Source: Branchiostoma floridae (taxonomy: Eukaryota; Chordata; Leptocardii; Amphioxiformes; Branchiostomatidae). Taken from it: a stretch of DNA of 64,000 bases. Position numbers and translations under genes: made by a program. Shown here piece after piece: positions 14,430 through 23,253 of the stretch (position 1 is the first letter of the stretch; every line of letters starts with the position of its first letter). Below the pieces are notes generated by a model. The model saw only the letters and a list, made by a program, of their open reading frames with translations. It made no database searches and was not told the DNA's origin. The stretch spans positions 27,770,249 through 27,834,248 of the forward strand of contig NC_049979.1 in the NCBI RefSeq assembly GCF_000003815.2, read 5' to 3'.

Positions 14430-17400
14430 ATAGCAAGCTTGCCAGGCCGGAACATGAAGCCTAAGTTACAATGGCGTTATTATGTCATCCCCTACCCGGT
14501 GCCCTGACAGGCGGTGTTCCAAAAACAGAGCTAGCGGTTGCGCCTAATTGGAGCCCATATACTCAAGAATATCTCGAGAAGGAAGTATTACAACATTTTG
14601 CGGTTTTCATCTTTCCATTCCTTGCTTACCAACCTTTCCAACCATACCAAGCTTGCCAGGCCGGAACTTGAAGCCTAAGCTACAATCGCGTTATTAAGTC
14701 ATCCCCCTACCCGGTGCCGTGACAGGCGGTGTTCCAAAATAAGAGCTAGCGGTTGCGCCTAAAAGGAACCTATATACTCAAGAATACCTCGAGAAGGAAG
14801 TATCACAACATTATGCGGTTTTCATCTTTCCATTCCTTGCTTAGCAACTTTTCCAACCATACCAAGATTACCAGGCCGGAACTTGAAGCCTAAGCTACAA
14901 TCGCGTTATTAAGTCATCCCCCTACCCGGTGCCGTGACAGGCGGTGTTCCAAAAAAAGAGCTAACGTTGCGCCTAAACGGAGGCCATATACTCAAGAATA
15001 TCTCGAGAAAGAAGTATCACAACATTTTGCGGTTTTCATCTTTCCATTCCTTGCTAAGCAACCTTTCCAACCATACCAAGATTATCAGGCCGGAACTTGA
15101 AGCCTAAGCTACAATCGCGTTATTACGTCATCCCCCTACCCGGTGCCGTGACAGGCGGTGTTCCAAAAAAAGAGCTAGCGGTTGAGCCTAAACGGAGCCC
15201 ATATACTCAAGAATATCTCGAGAAGGAAGTATCACGACATTTTGCGGTTTTCATCTTTCCACTCCTTGCTTAGCAACCTTTCCATCCATACCAAGCTTGC
15301 CAGGTCGGAACTTGAAGCCTAAGCTACAATCGCGTTATTAAGTCATCCCCCTACCCGGCGCCGTGACAGGCGGTGTTCCAAAATAAGAGCTAGCGGTTGC
15401 GCCTAAACGGAGCCCATATACTCAAGAATATCTGGAGAAGCAAGTATCACAACATTTTGCGGTTTTCATCTTTCCACTCCTTGCTAAGCAACCTTTCCAA
15501 TTATACCAAGCTTGCCAGGTCGGAAAATGAAGCCGAAGCTACAATCGCGTTATTAAGTCATCCCCCTACCCGGTGCCGTGACAGGTGGTGTTCCAAAACA
15601 AGAGCTAGCGGTTGCGCCTAAACGGAGCCCATATACTCAAGAATATCTCGAGAAGGAAGTATCACAACATTTTGCGGTTTTCATCTTTCCATTCCTTGCT
15701 TAGCAACCTTTTCAACCATATCAAGATTATCGGGCCGGAACTTGAAGTCTAAGCTACAATCGCGTTATTAAGTCATCCCCCTACCCGGTGCCGTGACAGG
15801 CGGTGTTCCAAAATAAGAGCTAGCGGTTGCGCCTAAACGGAGCCCATATACTCAAGAATATCTCGAGAAGGATGTATCACAACATTTTGCGGTTTTCATC
15901 TTTCCATTCCTTGCTTAGCAACTTTTCAAACCATACCAAGATTACCAGGCCGGAACTTGAAGCCTAAGCTACAATCGCGTTATTAAGTCATCCCCCTAGC
16001 CGGTGCCGTGACATGCGGTGTTCCAAAAAAAAAGAGCTAGCGGTTGCGCCTAAACGGAGCCCATATACTCAAGAATATATCGAGAAGGAAACAGCCCAAC
16101 ATTTTGCGGTTTCCATCTTTCCATTCCTTGCTAAGCAACCTTTCCAAAAATAGCAAGCTTGCCAGGCCGGAACATGAAGCCTAAGTTACAATGGCGTTAT
16201 TATGTCATCCCCTACCCGGTGCCCTGACAGGCGGTGTTCCAAAAACAGAGCTAGCGGTTGCGCCTAATTGGAGCCCATATACTCAAGAATATCTCGAGAA
16301 GGAAGTATCACAACATTTTGCGGTTTTCATCTTTCCATTCCTTGCTAAGCAACCTTTCTAACCATACCAAGCTTGCCAGGCCGGAACTTGAAGTCTAAGC
16401 TACAATCGCGTTGTTAAGTCATCCCCCTACCCGGTGCCGTGACAGGCGGTCTTCCAAAATAAGAGCTAGCGGTTGCGACTAAACGGAGCCCATATACTCA
16501 AGAATATCTCGAGAAGGAAGTATCACAACATTTTGCGGTTTCCATCTTTCCATTCCTTGCTAAGCAACCTTTCCACAAATAGCAAGCTTGCCAGGCCGGA
16601 ACATGAAGCTTAAGTTACAATGGCGTTATTAGGTCATCCCCTACCCGGTGCCCTGACAGGCGGTGTTCCAAAAACAGAGCTAGCGGTTGCGCCTAATTGG
16701 AGCCCATATACTCAAGAATATCTCGAGAAGGAAGTATTACAACATTTTGCGGTTTTCATCTTTCCATTCCTTGCTTACCAACCTTTCCAACCATACCAAG
16801 CTTGCCAGGCCGGAACTTGAAGCCTAAGCTACAATCGCGTTATTAAGTCATCCCCCTACCCGGTGCCGTGACAGGCGGTGTTCCAAAATAAGAGCTAGCG
16901 GTTGCGCCTAAAAGGAACCTATATACTCAAGAATACCTCGAGAAGGAAGTATCACAACATTATGCGGTTTTCATCTTTCCATTCCTTGCTTAGCAACTTT
17001 TCCAACCATACCAAGATTACCAGGCCGGAACTTGAAGCCTAAGCTACAATCGCGTTATTAAGTCATCCCCCTACCCGGTGCCGTGACAGGCGGTGTTCCA
17101 AAAAAAGAGCTAACGTTGCGCCTAAACGGAGCCCATATACTCAAGAATATCTCGAGAAAGAAGTATCACAACATTTTGCGGTTTTCATCTTTCCATTCCT
17201 TGCTAAGCAACCTTTCCAACCATACCAAGATTATCAGGCCGGAACTTGAAGCCTAAGCTACAATCGCGTTATTAAGTCATCCCCCTACCCGGTGCCGTGA
17301 CAGGCGGTGTTCCAAAAAAAGAGCTAGCGGTTGAGCCTAAACGGAGCCCATATACTCAAGAATATCTCGAGAAGGAAGTATCACGACATTTTGCGGTTTT

Positions 17401-17770
17401 CATCTTTCCACTCCTTGCTTAGCAACCTTTCCATCCATACCAAGCTTGCCAGGTCGGAACTTGAAGCCTAAGCTACAATCGCGTTATTAAGTCATCCCCC
17501 TACCCGGCGCCGTGACAGGCGGTGTTCCAAAATAAGAGCTAGCGGTTGCGCCTAAACGGAGCCCATATACTCAAGAATATCTGGAGAAGCAAGTATCACA
17601 ACATTTTGCGGTTTTCATCTTTCCACTCCTTGCTAAGCAACCTTTCCAATTATACCAAGCTTGCCAGGTCGGAAAATGAAGCCGAAGCTACAATCGCGTT
17701 ATTAAGTCATCCCCCTACCCGGTGCCGTGACAGGTGGTGTTCCAAAACAAGAGCTAGCGGTTGCGCCTAA
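14430..17770 (+). repeat. 2149-bp higher-order duplication within the satellite
   Basis: The block around 14471-15621 recurs at 16620-17770 with the same 2149-bp offset at both ends: 14471 to 16620, and 15397 to 17546. The rare variants are shared, including ATGGCGTTATTA, CTAATTGGAGCCC, TTGCTTACCAACC and the GGAAAATGAAGCCG monomer. An offset of 2149 bp equals ten monomers. This points to recent unequal exchange or amplification of a ten-monomer unit, not independent drift of single monomers. Confidence 0.85.
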
Positions 17771-19002
17771 ACGGAGCCCATATACTCAAGAATATCTCGA
17801 GAAGGAAGTATCACAACATTTTGCGGTTTTCATCTTTCCATTCCTTGCTAAGCAACCTTTCTAACCATACCAAGCTTGCCAGGCCGGAACTTGAAGTCTA
17901 AGCTACAATCGCGTTGTTAAGTCATCCCCCTACCCGGTGCCGTGACAGGCGGTCTTCCAAAATAAGAGCTAGCGGTTGCGACTAAACGGAGCCCATATAC
18001 TCAAGAATATCTCGAGAAGGAAGTATCACAACATTTTGCGGTTTCCATCTTTCCATTCCTTGCTAAGCAACCTTTCCAATTATACCAAGCTTGCCAGGCC
18101 GGAACTTGAAGCCTAGGCTACAATCGCGTTATTAAGTCATCCCCCTACCCGGTGCCGTGACAGGCGGTGTTCCAAAAGAAGAGCTAGCGGTTGCGCCTAA
18201 ACGGAGCCCATATACTCAAGAATATCTCGAGAAGGAAGTATCACAACATTTTGCGGTTTTCATCTTTACATTCCTTGCTAAGCAACCTTTCTAACCATAC
18301 CAAGCTTGCCAGGCCGGAACATGAAACCTAAGCTACAATCGCGTTATTAAGTCATCCCCCTACCCGGTGCCGTGACAGGCGGTGTTCCAAAATAAGAGCT
18401 AGCGGTTGCGCCTAAACGTTGCCCATATACTCAAGAATATCTCGAGAAGGAAGTATCACAACATTTTGCGGTTTACATCTTTCCATTCCTTGCTAAGCAA
18501 CCTTTCCAACCATACCGAGATTACCAGGCCGAAACTTGAAGCCTAAGCTACAATCGCGTTATTAAGTCATCCCCCTACCCGGTGCCGTGACAGGCGGTGT
18601 TCCAAAAAAAGAGCCAGCGGTTGCGCCTAAACGGAGCCCATATACTCAAGAATATCTCGAGAAGGAAGTATTACAACATTTTGCGGTTTCCATCTTTCCA
18701 TTCCTTGCTAAGCAACATTTCTAACCATACCAAGCTTGCCAGGCCGGAACATGAAGCCTAAGTTACAATCGCGTTATTATTTCATCCCCTACCCGGTGCC
18801 CTGACAGGCGGTGTTCCAAAAAAAGAGCTAGCGGTTGCGCCTAAACGGAGCCCATATACTCAAGAATATCTCGAGAAGGAAGTATCACAACATTTTGCGG
18901 TTTTCATCTTTCCATTCCTTGCTAAGCAACCTTTCCAACCATACCAAACTTGCTAGGCCGGAACTTGAAACCTAAGCTACAATCGCGTTATTAAGTCATC
19001 CC

Positions 19003-20500
19003 ATTACAGTTATAGCTAGCAATTTGAATTTCAACCTTGGTCATTGTTTGTTGGGAATTTGAAGTATGATTGGAGAGCATCTGGGGTAAGCGGGCAAAGT
19101 AATACTGTATCTGTAGCAACTAAATAAAAGTTAACAAAACTGAAAATCATATACAATGTTACTGCATGATTGGAAATCATAAAATCTGCACATTAGGCAT
19201 GACAAAACATAACACTGGGGATCAATATTGCTGGATGGTTCAAAAACACAAAGAAAACAACATAAACATCACCAAAACACAAGATCATAACTGAAATTGG
19301 TGGCCTTTCTCACATAAGCTTCGTTTTTTTCTCAATTATTCCAGTATTCCACAAAAGTTTTATATGCATAATAAACCAAAATGTAACAGAAAGAATAAAT
19401 CAACTGTTGGCCCAATTCTTAACTCAAGGTAATATAACAAAATCACCACTTTAGTATAAATCAAACGAAAACAGAACTGATATTAACGTAACGTAATCAC
19501 CATCTTAATATAATCAATCAAAGTAAGTATGGGAATCGGTTCGATTCGAGAACTAGACATAGCATAACAATAAACATGATCACCACTTTGGTATACTCAA
19601 GCAGAATCGAAAATCAAAACAAAATAACATGATCTCTTCCTTGGAGTAGATCAAAGAAAATCCGAGCTCAAAACAAACAACATGAATATGGAAATCAGTC
19701 AGGGAATCAAACTCAAAACCACATAACATAACCGAAATGTTGGTATAAAGTAAGTAAATAGAAACAAAATAACATGATCACAACTTTTCTATAATCAAAC
19801 TAAGTCAAAACTTAAAGTAATATAACATAACATGTTTGCCACCTGGATATAAATTAACACAAGTAGGAGAACCGGTCCGATTCACGGCCAAACAATCTTA
19901 ATCATCTGTTTGATGAATGAGACTCGGAACGCGCCGGGCTGCAGGTGTTCCTATAAATACTTACACCTATAAAGCACTCACTTGATCAAGCAAATTCCAG
20001 ATATTCATGCCCGCCGCATATTTGCTACTACATGACCTTCCAACCAAGGGAATGACAGAGTAACATATTAAACTCAAAGTAACCTAACAGGATCAGCACT
20101 CTGGTATGAGATAAACAAAAAGAAGTAACTAACAGGTGTAATTTCTGAAGAAACAGGTAGTGACAAAGAAATGCAGTTGATTGGTAGGGAGTAGATCCTG
20201 CCTTGCTGAATTTGATTCAGAGACTCACGACTCAGTCACGAGTATGTTGGGTATCTCGTTAACAGGTGTTCCATTGTTAGCTTGCACGTGTCATCATATA
20301 AACAAGCATCAAGTAGAAATGCACGCTGCATGTTCCCCACTACCTGTTACATTCAACAACAACAACAAAAGGACAGTTTTTCCAAATCTAGCTGCGCAAT
20401 TTTCAACACACCAATAAAGACATCACAAAGTCTCAACAGGTGGAGGAGGTACTTTGATTCCGCAGTCACGGGAATGTCTGAGATCCGTCAACAAATCGAC
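19003..20500. repeat. AT-rich spacer with a degenerate recurring motif
   Basis: No gene is visible here. The stretch is AT-rich, and a degenerate motif close to AACATGATCACCACTTTGG followed by TATAATCAAAC recurs near 19440, 19490, 19570, 19630, 19760, 19830 and 20085, at uneven spacing of roughly 55-130 bp or more. It may be an old tandem repeat or the 3' untranslated part of the retroelement remnant on its right. It is unlike the flanking satellite. Confidence 0.5.
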
Positions 20501-20509
20501 ATGTACTAA

Positions 20510-21369
20510 GATAAGCAGACATCCCTTTCTTGTACTCTGACAAGATAAGGTCTACAGCGTCGACACATTTGTTTTCTTTCCTGCCCATTAACAAGTAGCA
20601 GCGCGTATGTTGCCTTTGGGGGCGCCCTTATCCATACTCTTATCGTTCGTACCTTTAGCTTTCGCTGCAGCGGCGTCTCGAGCCGGCACCAGCTTGGCCC
20701 TTGCAGCCTGCAATGGCGGGGGAAGGTGTTCAAATACAGCTAAGCCTTCCTTGTTCCCACGTAGATTCCTCCCTTCCTTCAGAATTCGGTCTCTGTCGTT
20801 GAAGCTCACTAACCTTACAAGTAAAGGTGGGTTGGGGCCAGACTTCGTAGCTGGTTCAAATCTGACGACAGGATTTCGACCTTGTTGTCCAGCGCATGTA
20901 TCTGCTCAGAACATTTTTTCCCAAACTCCTTGAACTCATCCAATAAGCCTTTTCACATTAGTTAGGACGCATGTTCGGCGACAGGAATTCTAGGTAATAT
21001 GTCAAAGGGTAAGGCACACAAAAAGTAAACAAAACCCGTCTGGACGTTGTTGTGCAAATCGAAACAATGGTCAAGACAAGGACTGTTTACTTTTTGTGTG
21101 CCTTACCCTTTGACATATTACCTAGAATTCCTGTCGCCGCACATGCGTCCTAACTAATGTGAGAAGGCTTATAAAGCCTCTTGCTGCTGTTGAGTTTGCT
21201 TCAGAAGCAACTGCGCAAGAGTTTGTAGTTCTGGAGAAAGCGACCGCAAAGTGTCTTCGTTACCTGACGCCATTTTCAGTGTCTTGGGTGGGGGGCAGCG
21301 CTTTGGGTTTATGCTACCTTCTTCCTCTGTACTACTGGAGCCTCTCGACCGCCTAGCTCTCTTACCCAT
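20510..21369 (-). pseudogene. broken LINE ORF1-like sequence
   Basis: On the minus strand, an ATG at 21369 opens a frame starting MGKRARRSRGSSSTEEEG and running to a Gln-rich, coiled-coil-like part ending QTQQQQEAL. A foldback element (20944-21171) then interrupts it. The frame resumes at 20943 as LDEFKEFGKKCSEQIHALDN, another coiled-coil-like stretch, and stops at about 20815. A third piece in another frame (about 20809-20588) reads FNDRDRILKEGRNLRG and then HLPPPLQAARAKLVPARD, which resembles the C-terminal domain of L1-type ORF1 (Transposase_22 family). The central RNA-binding region expected between the coiled coil and this piece is missing. Seen: the three pieces, the stops and the frame change. 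Inferred: a decayed, internally deleted retroelement ORF1. No reverse transcriptase is visible nearby. The product would not be functional as it stands. Confidence 0.55.
20944..21171. mobile_element. foldback MITE (~88-bp near-perfect arms)
   Basis: The left arm (about 20943-21030) and right arm (about 21085-21172) are inverted copies with two mismatches seen, separated by a 54-bp loop. The ends read TAAGCC and GGCTTA, so a TA dinucleotide lies at both ends (AGCC...GGCT between), as in TA-duplicating Tc1/mariner-type MITEs. The 228-bp length is a multiple of three, and removing it makes the two flanking coiled-coil pieces of the ORF1-like sequence contiguous in one frame. A diverged relative is at 63334-63559. 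Confidence 0.85.
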
Positions 21370-21513
21370 CCAAGATACGAGTTAAGAGTCCCAAGCATAC
21401 AACAGGTTCATAAAAGTTCTCGTTCTGTAAGTTCGTCGTAAAAAAGAAATAGGTATCGCGGAGCACCTATACACACCCGTGCCTATCATTCGGCCGCCAT
21501 CTTGAAAAGTTCC

Positions 21514-22173
21514 AACTTGAAGCCTAAGCTACAATTTCTCGAGAAGGAAGTATCACAACATTTTGCGGTTTTCATATATCCATTCCTTGCTAAGCAAACT
21601 TCCCCCCCCCCCCAAAAAAAGAGCTAGCGGTTGCGCCTAAACAGAGCCCATATACTCAAGAATATCTCGAGAAGGAAGTATCACAACATTTTGCGGTTTT
21701 CATCTTTCCATCCCTTGCTAAGCAACCTTTCCAACCATACCAAGCTTGCCAGGCCGGAACTTGAAGCCTAAGCTACAATCGCGTTATCAAGTCATCCCCC
21801 TACCCGTTGCCGTGACAGGCGGTGTTCCAAAAAAAGGAGCTAGCGGTTGCGCCTAAACAAAGCCAATATACTCAAGAATATCTCGAGAAGGAAGTATCAC
21901 AACATTTTGCGGTTTTCATCTTTCCATTCCTTGCTAAACAACCTTTCCAACCATACCAAGCTTGTCAGGCCAGAACTTGAAGCCTAAGCTACAATCGCGT
22001 TATTAAGTCATCCCCCTACCCGGTGCCGTGACAGGCGGTGTTAAAAAAAAAAAAAAAGAGCTAGCGGTTGCGCCTAAACAGAGCCCATATACTCAAGAAT
22101 ATCTCGAGAAGGAAGTATCACAACATTTTTCGGTTTTCATCTTTCCATTCCTTGCTAAGCAACCTTTCCAACC
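21514..22173 (+). repeat. second patch of the 215-bp satellite
   Basis: About three monomers in the same orientation as the main array. The first is truncated: it joins CCTAAGCTACAAT straight to TTCTCGAGAAGG and carries a C-run at about 21602-21613. The others are nearly complete. The last monomer stops at CCTTTCCAACC and is followed a few bases later by the minisatellite. The patch is separated from the main array by the 2.5-kb block holding the ORF1-like remnant. Confidence 0.95.
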
Positions 22174-22180
22174 TAGTAGA

Positions 22181-22417
22181 GTCCGTACCCCCAAAGGTGT
22201 CCGTACCCCCAATGGTGTCCGTACCCCCAGTAGTGTCCGTACCCCCAGTAGTGTCCGTACCCCCAATGGTGCCCGTACCCCCAGTAGTGTCCGTACCCCC
22301 AGTAGTGTCCGTACCCCCAATGGTGCCCGTACCCCCAGTAGTGTCCGTAACCCCAATGGTCAATGGTGCCCGTAACCCCAGTAGTGTCCGTACCCCCAAT
22401 GGTGCCCGTACCCCCAC
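22181..22417 (+). repeat. 18-bp minisatellite, ~13 copies
   Basis: Tandem units of 18 bp close to GTCCGTACCCCCARTRGT, alternating between AATGGT and AGTAGT endings and sometimes with GCCC for GTCC. All three frames stay open because the unit length is a multiple of three; the resulting Val-Ser-Val-Pro-Pro type repeats are an artefact. A more diverged array of the same unit lies at 44432-44750. Confidence 0.95.
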
Positions 22418-23104
22418 CAAGAAAAGTAACAAAACATAGTATCATAGCCAACAATTCTTAGATTTATTCATTCCTGTTTTCAACCTCAAAATTGACACTA
22501 GTTTTAGGCTCTATTCATGATGCAAAAAAAACATGAAAGCAAAAATTTGTAATGCAAACTTCATTTACCTACTCTGAAATTGGATTATGCTTTTTATTGT
22601 CATAAGTATATCATTAGTGGAAAAAACTATGGGAATTTCATCTCCCCTGATGCTGTTGTTGTGATCCTGTCACTTTTAAAGGCTACCACTACATGACGTT
22701 TCTTTCCATTTTCCGTATGTTCTCTCACGTGGACCATCATTGGATGGGAACAAACTTTTTTTTTATATCAAGCAAAAAAAACAATGGATAGGTGCTATCC
22801 ATAAATCAACTTTCTGTGGCCTTAATCATTAGTATAAATTTGACAAGTTATCAAGTCGTACATGCCATCAAAATTGGTATTGCTATGGAATTATTTACAT
22901 TATCATGTTACAACACAGTTGCCTTGCACTGTTGCTGCTATCACATACAATGTACAATGTACTGTACATGTACCTCACCATATTGAGAGGATCTGCTGAC
23001 AAAAAAACTATCAATTTGTAAATCGAACCTGGCATTCATATTGAATTATTTACATATGATTTCAAAACATAAGCCGTATTGTATAAGTTATAACCCTGCA
23101 GTTA
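22418..23104 (-). other. WASHC2 3' flank / probable 3' UTR
   Basis: No gene is seen. On the minus strand this lies directly downstream of the WASHC2 stop codon. It contains two AATAAA hexamers (complements at 22593-22598 and 22463-22468), about 510 and 640 nt after the stop, so the transcript probably ends in this stretch. Confidence 0.45.
22593..22598 (-). promoter_or_regulatory. candidate poly(A) signal for WASHC2
   Basis: AATAAA on the minus strand, the first perfect hexamer I see after the WASHC2 stop at 23105. A second lies at 22463-22468. Use of either is an inference. Confidence 0.4.
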
Positions 23105-23253
23105 CTATTTTTGCATCGCATTGAGAGGATCTGCAAAGATGTCTGTTGTGTCGTCATCAAAGATATTTCCCTGCGGTTCAGTCTTCTTGGCTGGCTTTTT
23201 CTTGGGTTTGGACTTCTTGGGTGCACTACTGCCTGCCTCCGCAAATATGTCAT
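23105..23253 (-). CDS. WASHC2: WASHC2 last exon and stop
   Basis: Encodes a lysine-rich linker, then [18 protein letters not shown] and a TAG stop after QK. The ending matches the conserved NIFDDPLNAF-type terminus of FAM21 proteins, which shows that the reading frame is intact to the end. Confidence 0.93.

Larger units (their letters stand above)
1..19002 (+). repeat. ~215-bp satellite array with higher-order structure
   Basis: Head-to-tail tandem repeat, about 88 monomers including gaps, all in one orientation and open at the left edge. Each monomer can be phased on GCTAGCGGTTGCGCC; successive copies at 426, 640, 854 and 1069 give a 214-215 bp period. Other landmarks in each unit are ATACTCAAGAATATCTCGAG, TTTGCGGTTTTCATC, GCCAGGCCGGAACTTGAAG and CCCGGTGCCGTGACAGGCGG, followed by a variable A-run. 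Monomers differ by scattered substitutions and small indels; one near 1090-1120 lacks about 9 bp. Diagnostic variants (GTTGAGCC, ATTACGTCATCC, GGCGCCGTG, CTGGAGAAGCAAG) recur together, showing multi-monomer duplication. Short open frames in it contain the same sequence in different frames and are not genes. No protein or RNA gene is visible. The function is unknown; a heterochromatic or pericentromeric satellite is possible. Confidence 0.97.

Noticed and set aside
434-17770. Many recurring frames of 60-120 residues in the satellite (for example those starting MRLNGAHILKN)
   Set aside because: They are the same repeat read in different frames. They start and stop with monomer variants, run through N gaps, and show no family features.
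20607-20933. 108-residue plus-strand frame with a signal-peptide-like start
   Set aside because: The opposite strand carries the ORF1-like C-terminal domain, which is the better explanation.
22181-22417. CRISPR-like regular repeats
   Set aside because: Units are contiguous with no unique spacers, and the DNA is eukaryotic.
22028-22439. Open frames on both strands with Val-Pro-Pro, Arg-Thr-Pro or Gly-Thr-Asp repeats
   Set aside because: The 18-bp unit is divisible by three, so all frames stay open. Low-complexity translation is not evidence of a gene.
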